Source of the DNA: Paraburkholderia translucens
Lineage (GTDB): Bacteria > Pseudomonadota > Gammaproteobacteria > Burkholderiales > Burkholderiaceae
Length of the DNA: 64,000 nucleotides
NCBI RefSeq assembly: GCF_020881035.1
Contig: NZ_JAJITC010000014.1
Coordinates: forward strand, 62,001-126,000
Direction of reading: 5' to 3'
The translations under genes and the position numbers were made by a program. The first letter of the stretch is position 1, and every line of letters begins with the position of its first letter. The notes under the pieces were generated by a model, which saw nothing but the letters and a program-made list of their open reading frames with translations, had not been told where the DNA came from and ran no database searches. Positions 1-9,389 of this stretch are shown piece after piece.

Positions 1-108
1 GAGCAGCGCATCGGCCGACAGATCGCCGCGCCCCCACAGTAACGCATCGAAAAACGCGGCGCGGCTGACAGACGCTGCGGGCATCCTCGCCGCCGGTCCG
101 TCGGACAT
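1..108 (-). CDS. Unrecognised protein, N-terminus only (cut by window edge)
   Basis: An ATG on the minus strand at 108 opens a frame that stays open for 36 codons to the left edge. It begins two bases after the stop codon of the uracil-DNA glycosylase gene, so it is probably the next gene of the same operon. The visible residues begin MSDGPAARMPAASVSRAAFF and continue with an amphipathic stretch containing DALLWGRGDLSADALL. There is no signal peptide and no motif I recognise. Coding status is inferred from position and open frame only. Confidence 0.55.
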   Translation of the reverse strand, partial: MSDGPAARMPAASVSRAAFFDALLWGRGDLSADALL

Positions 109-110
109 CG

Positions 111-995
111 TCACTTTGATTCTTTCGACGGCGCGCCGCCGTTCGCAAGCCACGTCTCGCGGGCGAGGCACAGGTCCGCCCACGCCTTGGCCTTGTCGGG
201 CAGGCTGCGCAGCAGATAGGCCGGGTGATAGGTGACGATCACCGGCACGCCCTCGTACGCATGCACGCGGCCGCGCAGCGACGAAATGCTCGCCTCGGTC
301 TTGAGCAGGCTCTGCGCGGCGAAACGGCCGAGCGCGACGATCAGCTTCGGCTTCACCAGCGACACCTGACGCTTCAGATACGGCTCGCAACGCGCGAGTT
401 CGTCCGGCTGCGGATTGCGGTTGCCGGGAGGGCGGCACTTGATCACGTTCGCGATATACACGTTGGTGCCGCGCGCAAGCGCGAGCGAGCGCAGCATGTT
501 GTCGAGCAGCTTGCCAGCCTGGCCGACGAACGGCTCGCCCTGACGGTCCTCGTTCTCGCCGGGTGCTTCGCCGATCAGCATCCAGTCGGCCCCGCGATCA
601 CCGACGCCGAACACCGTGTTCGTGCGCTTCTCGCACAGCCGGCACGCTTCGCATCCGGCGACGCGCTCGGCGAGCGCGTCCCAGTCGAGCGTGTGGATGG
701 CCGGCAGCGCAGGCGGGTCGCGGCGCGCTTCGACGGGTTCGGGGGCCGGCGCGTCTCTATCGTCGAACCACGCGAAGTCGTCGTCGGGCGCGGCGTCGAA
801 AGTTGGCGGCGCCGGTACGTCGGCGGATGCACGCGTCGGTTCGTGCGAGGGCGGAGGCTCAGGCTCCGCGCGACGCTCGTCGCGAGCGTCTTCCCGCATG
901 GATTGCAACGGCTCGTCCGCTTGCGTCGCCACTGCGCGACGCACCCACATCGGCGCGAGTCCGAATTCTTCGAGCACCGATTCATGCAGCGCCAT
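111..995 (-). CDS. Family 4 (iron-sulfur) uracil-DNA glycosylase
   Basis: Excises uracil from DNA in base-excision repair, in the cytoplasm. The 294-residue product has a catalytic domain from about residue 105 to the end. Four cysteines fit the family's 4Fe-4S cluster: C115 and C118 in CEACRLC, C187 in the NVIKCRPPGNRNP motif, and C203. The active-site segment GEAPGE lies at 142-147 and the HPAYLL motif near 257. The first 100 or so residues are a variable acidic and proline-rich extension. The ATG at 995 is preferred because a GGAGG lies seven bases upstream. A TTG at 1013 in the same frame is less likely. The start overlaps the end of rimI by 14 bases, so the pair is translationally coupled in a tsaB-rimI-UDG run. 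Confidence 0.93.
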   Translation of the reverse strand: MALHESVLEEFGLAPMWVRRAVATQADEPLQSMREDARDERRAEPEPPPSHEPTRASADVPAPPTFDAAPDDDFAWFDDRDAPAPEPVEARRDPPALPAIHTLDWDALAERVAGCEACRLCEKRTNTVFGVGDRGADWMLIGEAPGENEDRQGEPFVGQAGKLLDNMLRSLALARGTNVYIANVIKCRPPGNRNPQPDELARCEPYLKRQVSLVKPKLIVALGRFAAQSLLKTEASISSLRGRVHAYEGVPVIVTYHPAYLLRSLPDKAKAWADLCLARETWLANGGAPSKESK

Positions 996-1476
996 CTGCG
1001 CCCTCCGTGGCAAACGATAGACGCATCACGATCGCGTCTTCCCGGCTGCGATGCCGCGCCGGATAATAATTTTTGCGCCGGCCGATCGACGCGAAGCCGA
1101 AGCGCTCGTACAACCGGATCGCCCGGTGATTCGACGGCCGCACTTCGAGCAGCAACCCCTCGAGCTTTTCCGCGCGCGTGATGCGCACCGCCTCACGCAG
1201 CAGGGCAAGGCCGGCGCCGGCGCCTTGCGCTTGCGGCGTGACGCACAGATTGAGCAGATGCATTTCATCGACGACCGGCATCAGCACGCAGTAGCCGATC
1301 AGCGTCCCCGTCACGTGACGCAGACAGACGCCGAAATAGCCGTTGCGCAACGAGTCGCCGAAATTGCCGCGGCTCCACGGAAACTCATACGCCAGCTTCT
1401 CGATCGCGGCGACTTCGTCCAGGTCGCTTTCGGTCATCGGCGACATGTAGCGGTCCGTGAGCAGCACGCCGCTCAT
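982..1476 (-). CDS. rimI: Ribosomal-protein-alanine N-acetyltransferase RimI
   Basis: GNAT-family enzyme that acetylates the N-terminal alanine of ribosomal protein S18 using acetyl-CoA. The 164-residue product carries the acetyl-CoA binding signature QAQGAGAG around residues 82-89, where the first residue is Gln rather than Arg. The conserved segment LEVRPSNHRAIRLYERFGF, near 110-128, contains the glutamate (E111) and tyrosine (Y123) expected to be catalytic. The ATG at 1476 overlaps the tsaB stop in an ATGA junction, which fixes the start and indicates translational coupling. The tsaB-rimI order is widely conserved in proteobacteria. Confidence 0.93.
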   Translation of the reverse strand: MSGVLLTDRYMSPMTESDLDEVAAIEKLAYEFPWSRGNFGDSLRNGYFGVCLRHVTGTLIGYCVLMPVVDEMHLLNLCVTPQAQGAGAGLALLREAVRITRAEKLEGLLLEVRPSNHRAIRLYERFGFASIGRRKNYYPARHRSREDAIVMRLSFATEGADGAA

Positions 1477-2318
1477 CGACGCGCCTCGTCGGCGGAACGT
1501 CGGCCGGACGCGCCGTCGGACGTGCGCGGCGCGGACTGCTCGGCGGCGTGGTCCGCTTTGGCCGCGTTGACCGATCTCGCCGCTTTGTCGGCCATGCGCT
1601 CGGCGGTCGTCTGCGCGACCTTGTCGCGCACGTACTCGGGTGCGGCCTGGTCGGCGCGCACCGTGCGGCCCGCGTGAAACGCGCGCAGCGCCGCATACGC
1701 GAGCGGCAGCGCATGCGGTAGCGCTTCGCCATCGACGCTGCGCGCGGCCGCGACCGCCGGCAAGCGCTCGCCGAACGCGGCAGCCGCGTTGCCGGCGAGG
1801 GTGAACGGCACGTCGGGCAGCACCAGCCGCCCGGGCGCATCGAGCGACGCCGGGCGCACCGTGCGCCATTCGCGTTGCGCGTCGTCCCACGCGTAGTCGG
1901 CCCAGTAGATTTCGTCCATGCGCGCGTCGAGTGCGGCGAGCACGCGCGTCGTCGACGGATCGCGCAGGCGGGCGCTCTCGGCGCACACGAGCAGCGTGCC
2001 GATCGGCACGACCGGCAGGTTCAGGCCGAACGCGAGGCCTTGGGCAACGCCAGTCGCCGTGCGCAGGCCGGTGAAGGACCCCGGTCCGGCGCCGAACGCA
2101 ATCGCGTCGCAGTCCGCGAGCGCGAGGCGAGCTTCGTCGAACAGTTCGCGGATTGCCGGCAGCAGGCGTGTGCTGGACACCGCGCCGGTCTGTTCGTGAC
2201 GGACCCAGACGCGGGCTTCGGCGGCGGACTGACCGACGGCATCGGCGGACGCGGACACGAGCGCCGCCGAACAGAATTCGGTCGATGTATCGAGGGCAAG
2301 GAGCACTGTTTGAGTCAT
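1473..2318 (-). CDS. tsaB: tRNA threonylcarbamoyladenosine biosynthesis protein TsaB
   Basis: Non-catalytic partner of TsaD in the TsaB-TsaD-TsaE complex that makes t6A37 on ANN-decoding tRNAs. The 281-residue product starts MTQTVLLALDTSTEFCSAAL, the ASKHA-fold beta-strand signature of TsaB. It also has the family segment with FGAGPGSFTGLR near residue 96. The last 50 or so residues are alanine-, arginine- and serine-rich and longer than in the E. coli protein. It heads the minus-strand run that continues into rimI and the uracil glycosylase. A TACAAT hexamer lies just upstream of the ATG but lacks a good -35 partner. Confidence 0.93.
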   Translation of the reverse strand: MTQTVLLALDTSTEFCSAALVSASADAVGQSAAEARVWVRHEQTGAVSSTRLLPAIRELFDEARLALADCDAIAFGAGPGSFTGLRTATGVAQGLAFGLNLPVVPIGTLLVCAESARLRDPSTTRVLAALDARMDEIYWADYAWDDAQREWRTVRPASLDAPGRLVLPDVPFTLAGNAAAAFGERLPAVAAARSVDGEALPHALPLAYAALRAFHAGRTVRADQAAPEYVRDKVAQTTAERMADKAARSVNAAKADHAAEQSAPRTSDGASGRRSADEARR

Positions 2319-2507
2319 GGACCGTATTGTAATCGGCGCGCCGCGCGTGAATGGTGGTTTGCGCGTGGTCTGCGGGTCGTCTGCGAGGATGCGCGGCCCG
2401 GCTTCGCGGCCGCCACCGTTTGGAATGAGCCCTCGGTCCCACGACGGCAGTCAATTGTTATGATTTTCGGCCGATCTCATCTTTCCCGCGACGCGGGCCA
2501 AACGACC

Positions 2508-2777
2508 ATGACCGACATCAACTCCCAGTTCGCGCAAGCCCAGGAAGACGTCAAGCAATTGCCCGAGCGTCCCGGCAACCTGACGCTGCTGCGTCTGTAT
2601 GCGCTCTTCAAGCAGGCGAGCGAGGGCGACGTGCACGGCGACAAGCCAGGCTTCACCGACATCGTCGGCAAATACAAGTACGATGCGTGGGCCGCGCTGA
2701 AGGGCACGGCGCAGGACGCTGCGAAGCAACAATACGTCGAGCTCGTCGAATCGCTGAAGAGCGGCGCCGCGGCCTGA
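2508..2777 (+). CDS. Acyl-CoA-binding protein (ACBP)
   Basis: Small cytosolic carrier of long-chain acyl-CoA esters. The 89-residue product matches the family's usual length of about 86-90 residues. It has the helical ACBP signature: the segment around LRLYALFKQASEGDV, followed by DIVGKYKYDAWAALKG, where the KYDAW tract belongs to the ligand-binding helix. The ATG at 2508 is chosen because it gives the classic ACBP N-terminus. An upstream in-frame ATG at 2460 would add 16 residues with no family match. It is divergent from tsaB and is followed by nearly 500 bases without a gene. Confidence 0.9.
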   Translation: MTDINSQFAQAQEDVKQLPERPGNLTLLRLYALFKQASEGDVHGDKPGFTDIVGKYKYDAWAALKGTAQDAAKQQYVELVESLKSGAAA

Positions 2778-2921
2778 CATTCCGACGCGCGATCATCTGC
2801 GGACTTGACCGTCCGGCAACGCTGTGACGGTCTCCCGGCGGCTTCGACGTCGAGGTTCCGGGCCGCCGCTTTGGCCGCCCCGCTTCATCCCGCACTTTTT
2901 TCATCGGAATTGTCCGAATAG

Positions 2922-2950
2922 TGGCGCAGTGCAACAAACCCCGCTATAAT
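2922..2950 (+). promoter_or_regulatory. Candidate sigma-70 promoter for rhlE
   Basis: A perfect TATAAT lies at 2945-2950. The hexamer 17 bases upstream, TGGCGC, is a weak -35. A start near 2957 would give rhlE a leader of about 320 bases. The stretch from 2778 to 2921 shows no gene or other feature I can support. Confidence 0.4.
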
Positions 2951-2956
2951 GCCGCC

Positions 2957-3275
2957 TGCGCTTCACTGCTTTGCCCGTTTTTCCAGCGGTCCTCGCGGCG
3001 CAGCGTGCCATAGCGTTTGCTCCAATCCAGTTTAGAACCTGTCCCCTTCTGCCTAGCCCCCTACGGGCTCAAGTCCCAGGCTGGCGACCCGCCATGTTGG
3101 CATGTCGCATCCGATACAGCTTCTAACGAAAAACTCGCCTTCATTGTCGCGAGTTGCCCCCGTTTTTCGATTTGCTCGCTGCTTTTTTGCTCGCTGAATC
3201 CGACGACTTGGGTATGCCGATTGGCGTTGACGTTTTCATCCAATGAACCTCCCAGGATCGTATTCAAGGATTCTC
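2957..3275 (+). other. Long untranslated leader of rhlE (inferred)
   Basis: About 320 bases without a convincing gene separate the TATAAT at 2945 from the rhlE ATG at 3276. The region is visibly less G+C-rich than its surroundings, with runs of T and C. Two short frames opening at 3017 and 3243 lack a ribosome-binding site and have no family resemblance. Long structured leaders are known for cold-shock RNA helicase genes in other bacteria. Whether that applies here is inference. Confidence 0.35.
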
Positions 3276-4895
<1,620 letters not shown>

Positions 4896-4956
4896 TCGCG
4901 CGCAGCAGCCTGACAGCCTCGGACGGCTTCACGCCGTCCGGCAGTCGACAGGAAAT

Positions 4957-4987
4957 GAAAACCGGTGCTCAGGCACCGGTTTTTTTT
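4957..4987 (+). terminator. Rho-independent terminator of rhlE
   Basis: A stem of 11 or so pairs (AAACCGGTGC with GCACCGGTTT) closes a four-base TCAG loop and runs into eight Ts. A second hairpin (GGACGGC/GCCGTCC) lies just before it at 4921-4938. Confidence 0.9.
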
Positions 4988-5051
4988 CGCCCGTTGGTTG
5001 CCAGCCCTCAATTTCACGATGTGGAAAAATTTTTTGCGTCGTAAAAAATCA

Positions 5052-5082
5052 TGCTGCAAAGCACAAGAAGACGTGTTGCAAC
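5052..5082. promoter_or_regulatory. Paired dyads upstream of aceA (candidate operator)
   Basis: The 313 bases between the rhlE terminator and aceA are unusually A+T-rich and hold no gene. Two short dyads stand out: TGCTGCAAAGCA at 5052-5063 and the perfect palindrome GTTGCAAC at 5075-5082. Their centres are 21 bases apart, two helical turns. Both share the core TGCAA. A regulator of the glyoxylate shunt could bind here. No -10/-35 pair is clear in this region. Confidence 0.35.
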
Positions 5083-5300
5083 AGGGAAAATATCGTTTCA
5101 CATCACGACATGTCGGATTCAACCTATTGATTTAATTGAAAAACAAATATTGGAAAAACGCTTGGCGGCGTCTATTGCGACCTCATCGATTTGCCTAGAC
5201 TCTTATATAAGACTTCACGAAACAGAACGCCTCTTCGGGCGCTGCGCTTCGAGAAGAAAGAGTCACCCATCCTCCATAACTGGCATCGAAGGAGCACATC

Positions 5301-6611
5301 ATGACCATGACCCGCGAACAGCAAGTGCAGCAACTGAAGCAGCAATGGGAAACGGACCCGCGTTGGAAGGGCGTCAAGCGCACCTACTCGGCTGAAGACG
5401 TGGTGCGTCTGCGCGGCTCGGTGCAGCCCGAGCACACGCTCGCAAAGCGCGGCGCGGAAAAGCTGTGGGCCGCCGTGAACAACGAGCCGTTCGTCAACTC
5501 GCTCGGCGCGCTGACCGGCAACCAGGCGATGCAGCAGGTGAAGGCAGGCCTCAAGGCAATCTATCTGTCGGGCTGGCAGGTGGCCGGCGATGCGAACGTC
5601 GCCGGCGAAATGTACCCGGACCAGTCGCTGTATCCGGCTAATTCGGTGCCGCTCGTCGTCAAGCGCATCAACAACACGCTGACGCGCGCCGATCAGATCC
5701 AGTGGTCGGAAGGCAAGAATCCTGGCGATGAAGGCTATGTCGACTACTTCGCGCCGATCGTGGCCGATGCGGAAGCCGGCTTTGGCGGCGTGCTCAATGC
5801 GTTCGAACTGATGAAGGCGATGATCGAAGCGGGCGCCTCGGGCGTGCACTTCGAAGATCAGCTGGCATCGGTCAAGAAGTGCGGCCATATGGGCGGCAAG
5901 GTGCTCGTGCCGACCCGCGAAGCCGTCGCGAAGCTGACCGCCGCGCGTCTGGCCGCCGACGTCTCGGGCGTGCCGACCGTGCTGCTCGCCCGCACCGACG
6001 CGGAAGCCGCCGACCTCGTCACGTCGGACATCGACGACAACGATCGTCCGTTCCTGACCGGCGAGCGCACCGTGGAAGGCTTCTACCGCACGAAGCCGGG
6101 CCTCGAGCAGGCGATCTCGCGCGGTCTCGCGTATGCCCCGTACGCCGACATGATCTGGTGTGAAACCGGCAAGCCGGACCTCGAGTTCGCGAAGAAATTC
6201 GCCGACGCGATCCACAAGGAGTACCCGGACCAATTGCTGGCGTACAACTGCTCGCCGTCGTTCAACTGGAAGAAGAACCTCGACGACGCGACCATCGCCA
6301 AGTTCCAGCGCGAACTCGGCGCGATGGGCTACAAATTCCAGTTCATCACGCTGGCCGGCTTCCACGCGTTGAACTACTCGATGTTCAACCTCGCGTATGG
6401 CTATGCGCGCAACCAGATGACCGCGTTCGTCGAGATGCAGCAGGCGGAGTTCGCGGCGGCCGAAAAGGGCTTCACCGCGGTCAAGCACCAGCGCGAAGTC
6501 GGCACCGGCTACTTCGACGCCGTGACGCAGACGGTCGAGCGGGAAGCATCGACGACCGCCCTGCACGGTTCGACGGAAAACGAGCAGTTCTTCGACAAGA
6601 AGGTCGCCTGA
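5301..6611 (+). CDS. aceA: Isocitrate lyase
   Basis: Splits isocitrate into glyoxylate and succinate, the first step of the glyoxylate shunt, in the cytoplasm. The 436-residue product matches the E. coli enzyme in length. It carries the catalytic motif KKCGH with the active-site cysteine at C194, one residue off the E. coli position. It also has the SGWQVAGDAN and magnesium-site segments of the family. AAGGAG lies six bases before the ATG at 5301. It works with malate synthase, about 2.8 kb downstream, to allow growth on acetate and fatty acids. It has its own upstream control region and its own terminator, so the two genes are not one operon. Confidence 0.97.
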   Translation: MTMTREQQVQQLKQQWETDPRWKGVKRTYSAEDVVRLRGSVQPEHTLAKRGAEKLWAAVNNEPFVNSLGALTGNQAMQQVKAGLKAIYLSGWQVAGDANVAGEMYPDQSLYPANSVPLVVKRINNTLTRADQIQWSEGKNPGDEGYVDYFAPIVADAEAGFGGVLNAFELMKAMIEAGASGVHFEDQLASVKKCGHMGGKVLVPTREAVAKLTAARLAADVSGVPTVLLARTDAEAADLVTSDIDDNDRPFLTGERTVEGFYRTKPGLEQAISRGLAYAPYADMIWCETGKPDLEFAKKFADAIHKEYPDQLLAYNCSPSFNWKKNLDDATIAKFQRELGAMGYKFQFITLAGFHALNYSMFNLAYGYARNQMTAFVEMQQAEFAAAEKGFTAVKHQREVGTGYFDAVTQTVEREASTTALHGSTENEQFFDKKVA

Positions 6612-6804
6612 GATCAGCCGGTCGGGTTGTGCAGTCCCTTGGCCTGAACGCAGGAACGATCGGCAAACGTCGAGCGGCACCGCAGAGTGCCGCCGGCACA
6701 GGGAGGGCCGCGCCGTCCCGGACTGGCAGGAGCGTCACCGCGAATGCCGACGGCCGGACAGTCTGAGAGAAGCCAGCACGCGGCATGCGTGAGGCGAACC
6801 TGAA

Positions 6805-6836
6805 CGCGCCGGTCTCACCGCCGGCGCGCTTTTTTT
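6805..6836 (+). terminator. Rho-independent terminator of aceA
   Basis: An eight-pair stem (CGCGCCGG with CCGGCGCG) with an eight-base loop is followed by seven Ts. It sits 190 bases past the aceA stop, between convergent genes. The rest of the gap from 6612 to 6878 shows nothing I can name. Confidence 0.8.
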
Positions 6837-6878
6837 CGAAAGCGCGGTGCGCCGACACGCAACCGTCAGCGCGCCGTT

Positions 6879-7313
6879 TCAGCGATAAACGATCACGGGA
6901 ATCTTCGTATGGGTGAGCACACGCTGCGTTTCACTGCCGATCAGCAGGCTGCCGAGCCCGCGCCGCCCATGTGATGCCATGAAGATCACGTCGCAGCCGC
7001 CCTGCTCGGCCGCTTCGATGATGCCGAGATACGGCGCCGGATGGACGCTCGTGCGGCTCTCGACACTGACGCCCACGCGGTGCGCCGCATGCTCGACTTC
7101 GCGCAGATGCACGCGCGCTTCGCGCTCGCTGCGTTGCAGGAACTCGCCGGGCGGTTCGACCGCGACGTCGGAGAACGGCGAGTACGGATATTGCGGCAGA
7201 CACGCGTACGCGGTGACACGCGCGCCGACGGCCTGTGCGAGGCCGATCGCGCCCGCTATCGCCTTGCGTGACAGGTCTGAACCATCGGTCGGAACCAGAA
7301 TGTGCCTGAACAT
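6879..7313 (-). CDS. Universal stress protein, UspA family
   Basis: Single-domain Usp fold, 144 residues, the usual size. It opens MFRHILVPTDGSDLSRKA and ends with the ATP-binding signature: the glycine-rich loop SHGRRGLGSLLIGS followed by QRVLTHTKIPVIV. The G-x2-G-x9-G(S) pattern is intact, so it is likely an ATP-binding member. The second of two adjacent ATG codons, at 7313, is preferred because GGAGG lies five bases upstream of it. The role is general stress survival, and the target is unknown. It is convergent with aceA and monocistronic. Confidence 0.9.
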   Translation of the reverse strand: MFRHILVPTDGSDLSRKAIAGAIGLAQAVGARVTAYACLPQYPYSPFSDVAVEPPGEFLQRSEREARVHLREVEHAAHRVGVSVESRTSVHPAPYLGIIEAAEQGGCDVIFMASHGRRGLGSLLIGSETQRVLTHTKIPVIVYR

Positions 7314-7449
7314 CATGCCCTCCGTCGCCGGCTGCGCGCGGCGCGGCGTCAGCGTCCAACAAAGCGCGGGGTGCAGGCCGCTCGAAACGATTGTAGTGCG
7401 TGCGGATGGGGGTAGAGATCAGCTTCGCGCCTGCCTGGAGATAGGCGCC

Positions 7450-8352
7450 TCAGTCCCAGTAACCGGGTTCGCCGTAGGTATGCTTGAGAAAGTCCAGAAA
7501 CAGCCGCACCCGCAGCGGCAAATGACGGCGCTGCGGGAACACTGCGTGAATGCCGATCGGCGGCGCGGCAAACTCGTCGAGCACGCTGACGAGACGGCCC
7601 GCGGCGATCTCCGCGCCGACCTCCCACCACGAGCGCCACGCGAGTCCGTGCCCGGCAAGACACCATTCGTGCAGCACCGCGCCGTCGGAGCACTCCATCG
7701 TTCCGGACACCTTGATCGACACCACCTTGCCGTCCTGCTGGAACATCCAGCCGCGCTGCTGATTGGCGCTCGCGCCGAGCGCGAGGCAGTTGTGGCGCGC
7801 GAGATCGGCGAGGCTGTGCGGCGCGCCGCGCCGGCTCAGATACGCGGGCGACGCGACGCATACGCGCCGGTTTTCGGCGAGCTTGAGCGACACCAGCGAC
7901 GAATCGGGCAACTCGCCGAGCCGCACCGCGCAATCGAATCCTTCGTTGACGAGGTCGACGAGGCGATCGGACAGATCGAGCGTAATCGATACGTCCGGAT
8001 GCGCGACCGTGAAGGCCGGCACCAGCGGCGCCACATGCCGGCGCCCGAAGCCGGCCGGCGCCGACAGCTGCAGATGGCCGCTTGCCTTCACGCCGCCGGC
8101 CGATACGCTCGCCTCGGCGTTCTGCATGTCGTGAAGGATGCGCTGGCAGTCTTCGAGAAACGCCGAACCTTCGAAGGTCAGCGTGATCTTGCGCGTCGTG
8201 CGCACGAGCAGCTTGGCGCCGAGGCGCTCTTCGAGCGCGTCGATGCGCCGGCCAATGATCGCGGGCGCGACACCCTCGGCGAGCGCCGCGGCGGACAGGC
8301 TTCCCTTGGCCGCGACGGTGGCGAAGGTCTCGATCTGCTTGAAACGGTCCAT
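7450..8352 (-). CDS. LysR-family transcriptional regulator
   Basis: A 300-residue LTTR, the standard length. The winged helix-turn-helix lies at residues 1-60 (MDRFKQIETFATVAAKGSLSAAA, then VAPAIIGRRIDALEERLGAKLL). The effector-binding domain follows, with the familiar segment containing EGFDCAVRLGELPDSSLV. The ATG at 8352 gives the canonical N-terminus. An upstream TTG in frame at 8427 would add 25 residues with no family match. The gene is divergent from the haloacid dehalogenase gene, the classic arrangement in which an LTTR controls its neighbour and itself. The effector is unknown, and a halogenated or hydroxy acid is a guess from context. Confidence 0.9.
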   Translation of the reverse strand: MDRFKQIETFATVAAKGSLSAAALAEGVAPAIIGRRIDALEERLGAKLLVRTTRKITLTFEGSAFLEDCQRILHDMQNAEASVSAGGVKASGHLQLSAPAGFGRRHVAPLVPAFTVAHPDVSITLDLSDRLVDLVNEGFDCAVRLGELPDSSLVSLKLAENRRVCVASPAYLSRRGAPHSLADLARHNCLALGASANQQRGWMFQQDGKVVSIKVSGTMECSDGAVLHEWCLAGHGLAWRSWWEVGAEIAAGRLVSVLDEFAAPPIGIHAVFPQRRHLPLRVRLFLDFLKHTYGEPGYWD

Positions 8353-8420
8353 GGACGAGACGCGCCTTGGCGACGCGCAAAAGTGAGGGTCGCGCGTGAG
8401 ATTAGGGATATGAAAGTAAA

Positions 8421-8434
8421 AGATCAAGTGATCT
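8421..8434. promoter_or_regulatory. Candidate LysR operator between divergent genes
   Basis: AGATCAAGTGATCT is a 14-base inverted repeat (AGATCA/TGATCT, two-base centre). It lies in the 145-base A+T-rich gap between the regulator and the dehalogenase. The size and position suit an LTTR recognition site. Assignment to this regulator is inference. Confidence 0.45.
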
Positions 8435-8497
8435 CTAGCCTATTTTTTAGCAACTAAGGTCACCAATACAATGAGCCCCGACCTCTGACAGGAGCGC

Positions 8498-9310
8498 ATG
8501 GCAATGTCGGCCACAACAGCACCTTCCCCGCGAGCAGTCATTTTCGACGCCTACGGCACGTTGTTCGACGTGCATTCGGTGATCGCCGCCGCGGAACAAC
8601 TGTTCCCCGGCCACGGCGACGCGCTGTCGCAGCTGTGGCGCCAGAAGCAGATCGAATACACGCAACTGCGCACGCTCGCCGCACGCACCGACCTGCCCGG
8701 CGAGCACTACCGCCCGTTCTGGGACATCACGCTCGACGCACTGCGCTTCGCCGCAAAAAGGCTGCAGCTCACGCTCGGCCGCGCGGCCGAAAAACGTCTG
8801 ATGGACGAATATGCGTGCCTGTCCGCGTTTCCCGATGCGGTGCCCGTGCTGCGCGCATTGCGCGAGTCCACCGCCGCGCCGCGCATGGGGCTTGCGATTC
8901 TGTCGAACGGCAATCCGCAGATGCTCGACATCGCGCTCAGGAGCGCCGGCATGAACGCCCTCTTCGATCACGTGCTGTCAGTCGACGCGGTACGCGCGTA
9001 CAAACCCTCACCCGCCGCGTATGCGCTCGGCCCCGACGCGTTCGGCGTGTCCGCCCGCGAAATCGTGTTCGTGTCGTCGAACGGCTGGGATGTGGCGGGG
9101 GCGACATGGTTCGGCTTCACGACCTTCTGGCTGAACCGGCAGAACCTGCCCGTCGAGGAACTCGGCGTGACGCCGCATGGCACCGGCGGCGGCATGAACG
9201 ATCTGCTGGGCTTTGTGCAGACGCTCGCGGCGGCGTCTCAAGCGACCGGCGGCCGTCGCACGGAAACTCGTGGCAGCGGCAGTCGCAAGCGCGCCCGCCC
9301 GCGCGTATGA
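8498..9310 (+). CDS. (S)-2-haloacid dehalogenase (type II, HAD superfamily)
   Basis: Hydrolyses L-2-haloalkanoic acids to D-2-hydroxy acids. All residues known to be catalytic in the L-DEX type line up: nucleophile D17 in FDAYGTLFD, T21, R48 in LWRQKQIEYTQLR, S136-N137 in SNGN, K169 and Y175 in YKPSPAAY, and S193, N195 and D198 in VSSNGWD. The 270-residue product is longer than the usual 225-235 because of a basic, low-complexity tail after about residue 245. The start may be the ATG at 8498 or the one at 8504. The AGGAG at 8490-8494 is better spaced for the second. The gene lies 80 bases before aceB on the same strand, so some cotranscription is possible. Confidence 0.9.
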   Translation: MAMSATTAPSPRAVIFDAYGTLFDVHSVIAAAEQLFPGHGDALSQLWRQKQIEYTQLRTLAARTDLPGEHYRPFWDITLDALRFAAKRLQLTLGRAAEKRLMDEYACLSAFPDAVPVLRALRESTAAPRMGLAILSNGNPQMLDIALRSAGMNALFDHVLSVDAVRAYKPSPAAYALGPDAFGVSAREIVFVSSNGWDVAGATWFGFTTFWLNRQNLPVEELGVTPHGTGGGMNDLLGFVQTLAAASQATGGRRTETRGSGSRKRARPRV

Positions 9311-9389
9311 CGGCGGCCCTCGTCTCCGGCAACCCACTCACCCTTTTTCAACCTTCGCATTTCTCAATCTGACCGACCAAGGAGAAAAC

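Noticed and set aside
2653..2937. A minus-strand open frame opposite ACBP and the following gap
   Set aside because: Arg/Pro-rich, no start signal, antisense to ACBP. Probably chance.
5172..6680. A 502-codon frame antisense to aceA
   Set aside because: Shadow of a strongly biased gene. The product looks like random Arg/His/Val sequence.
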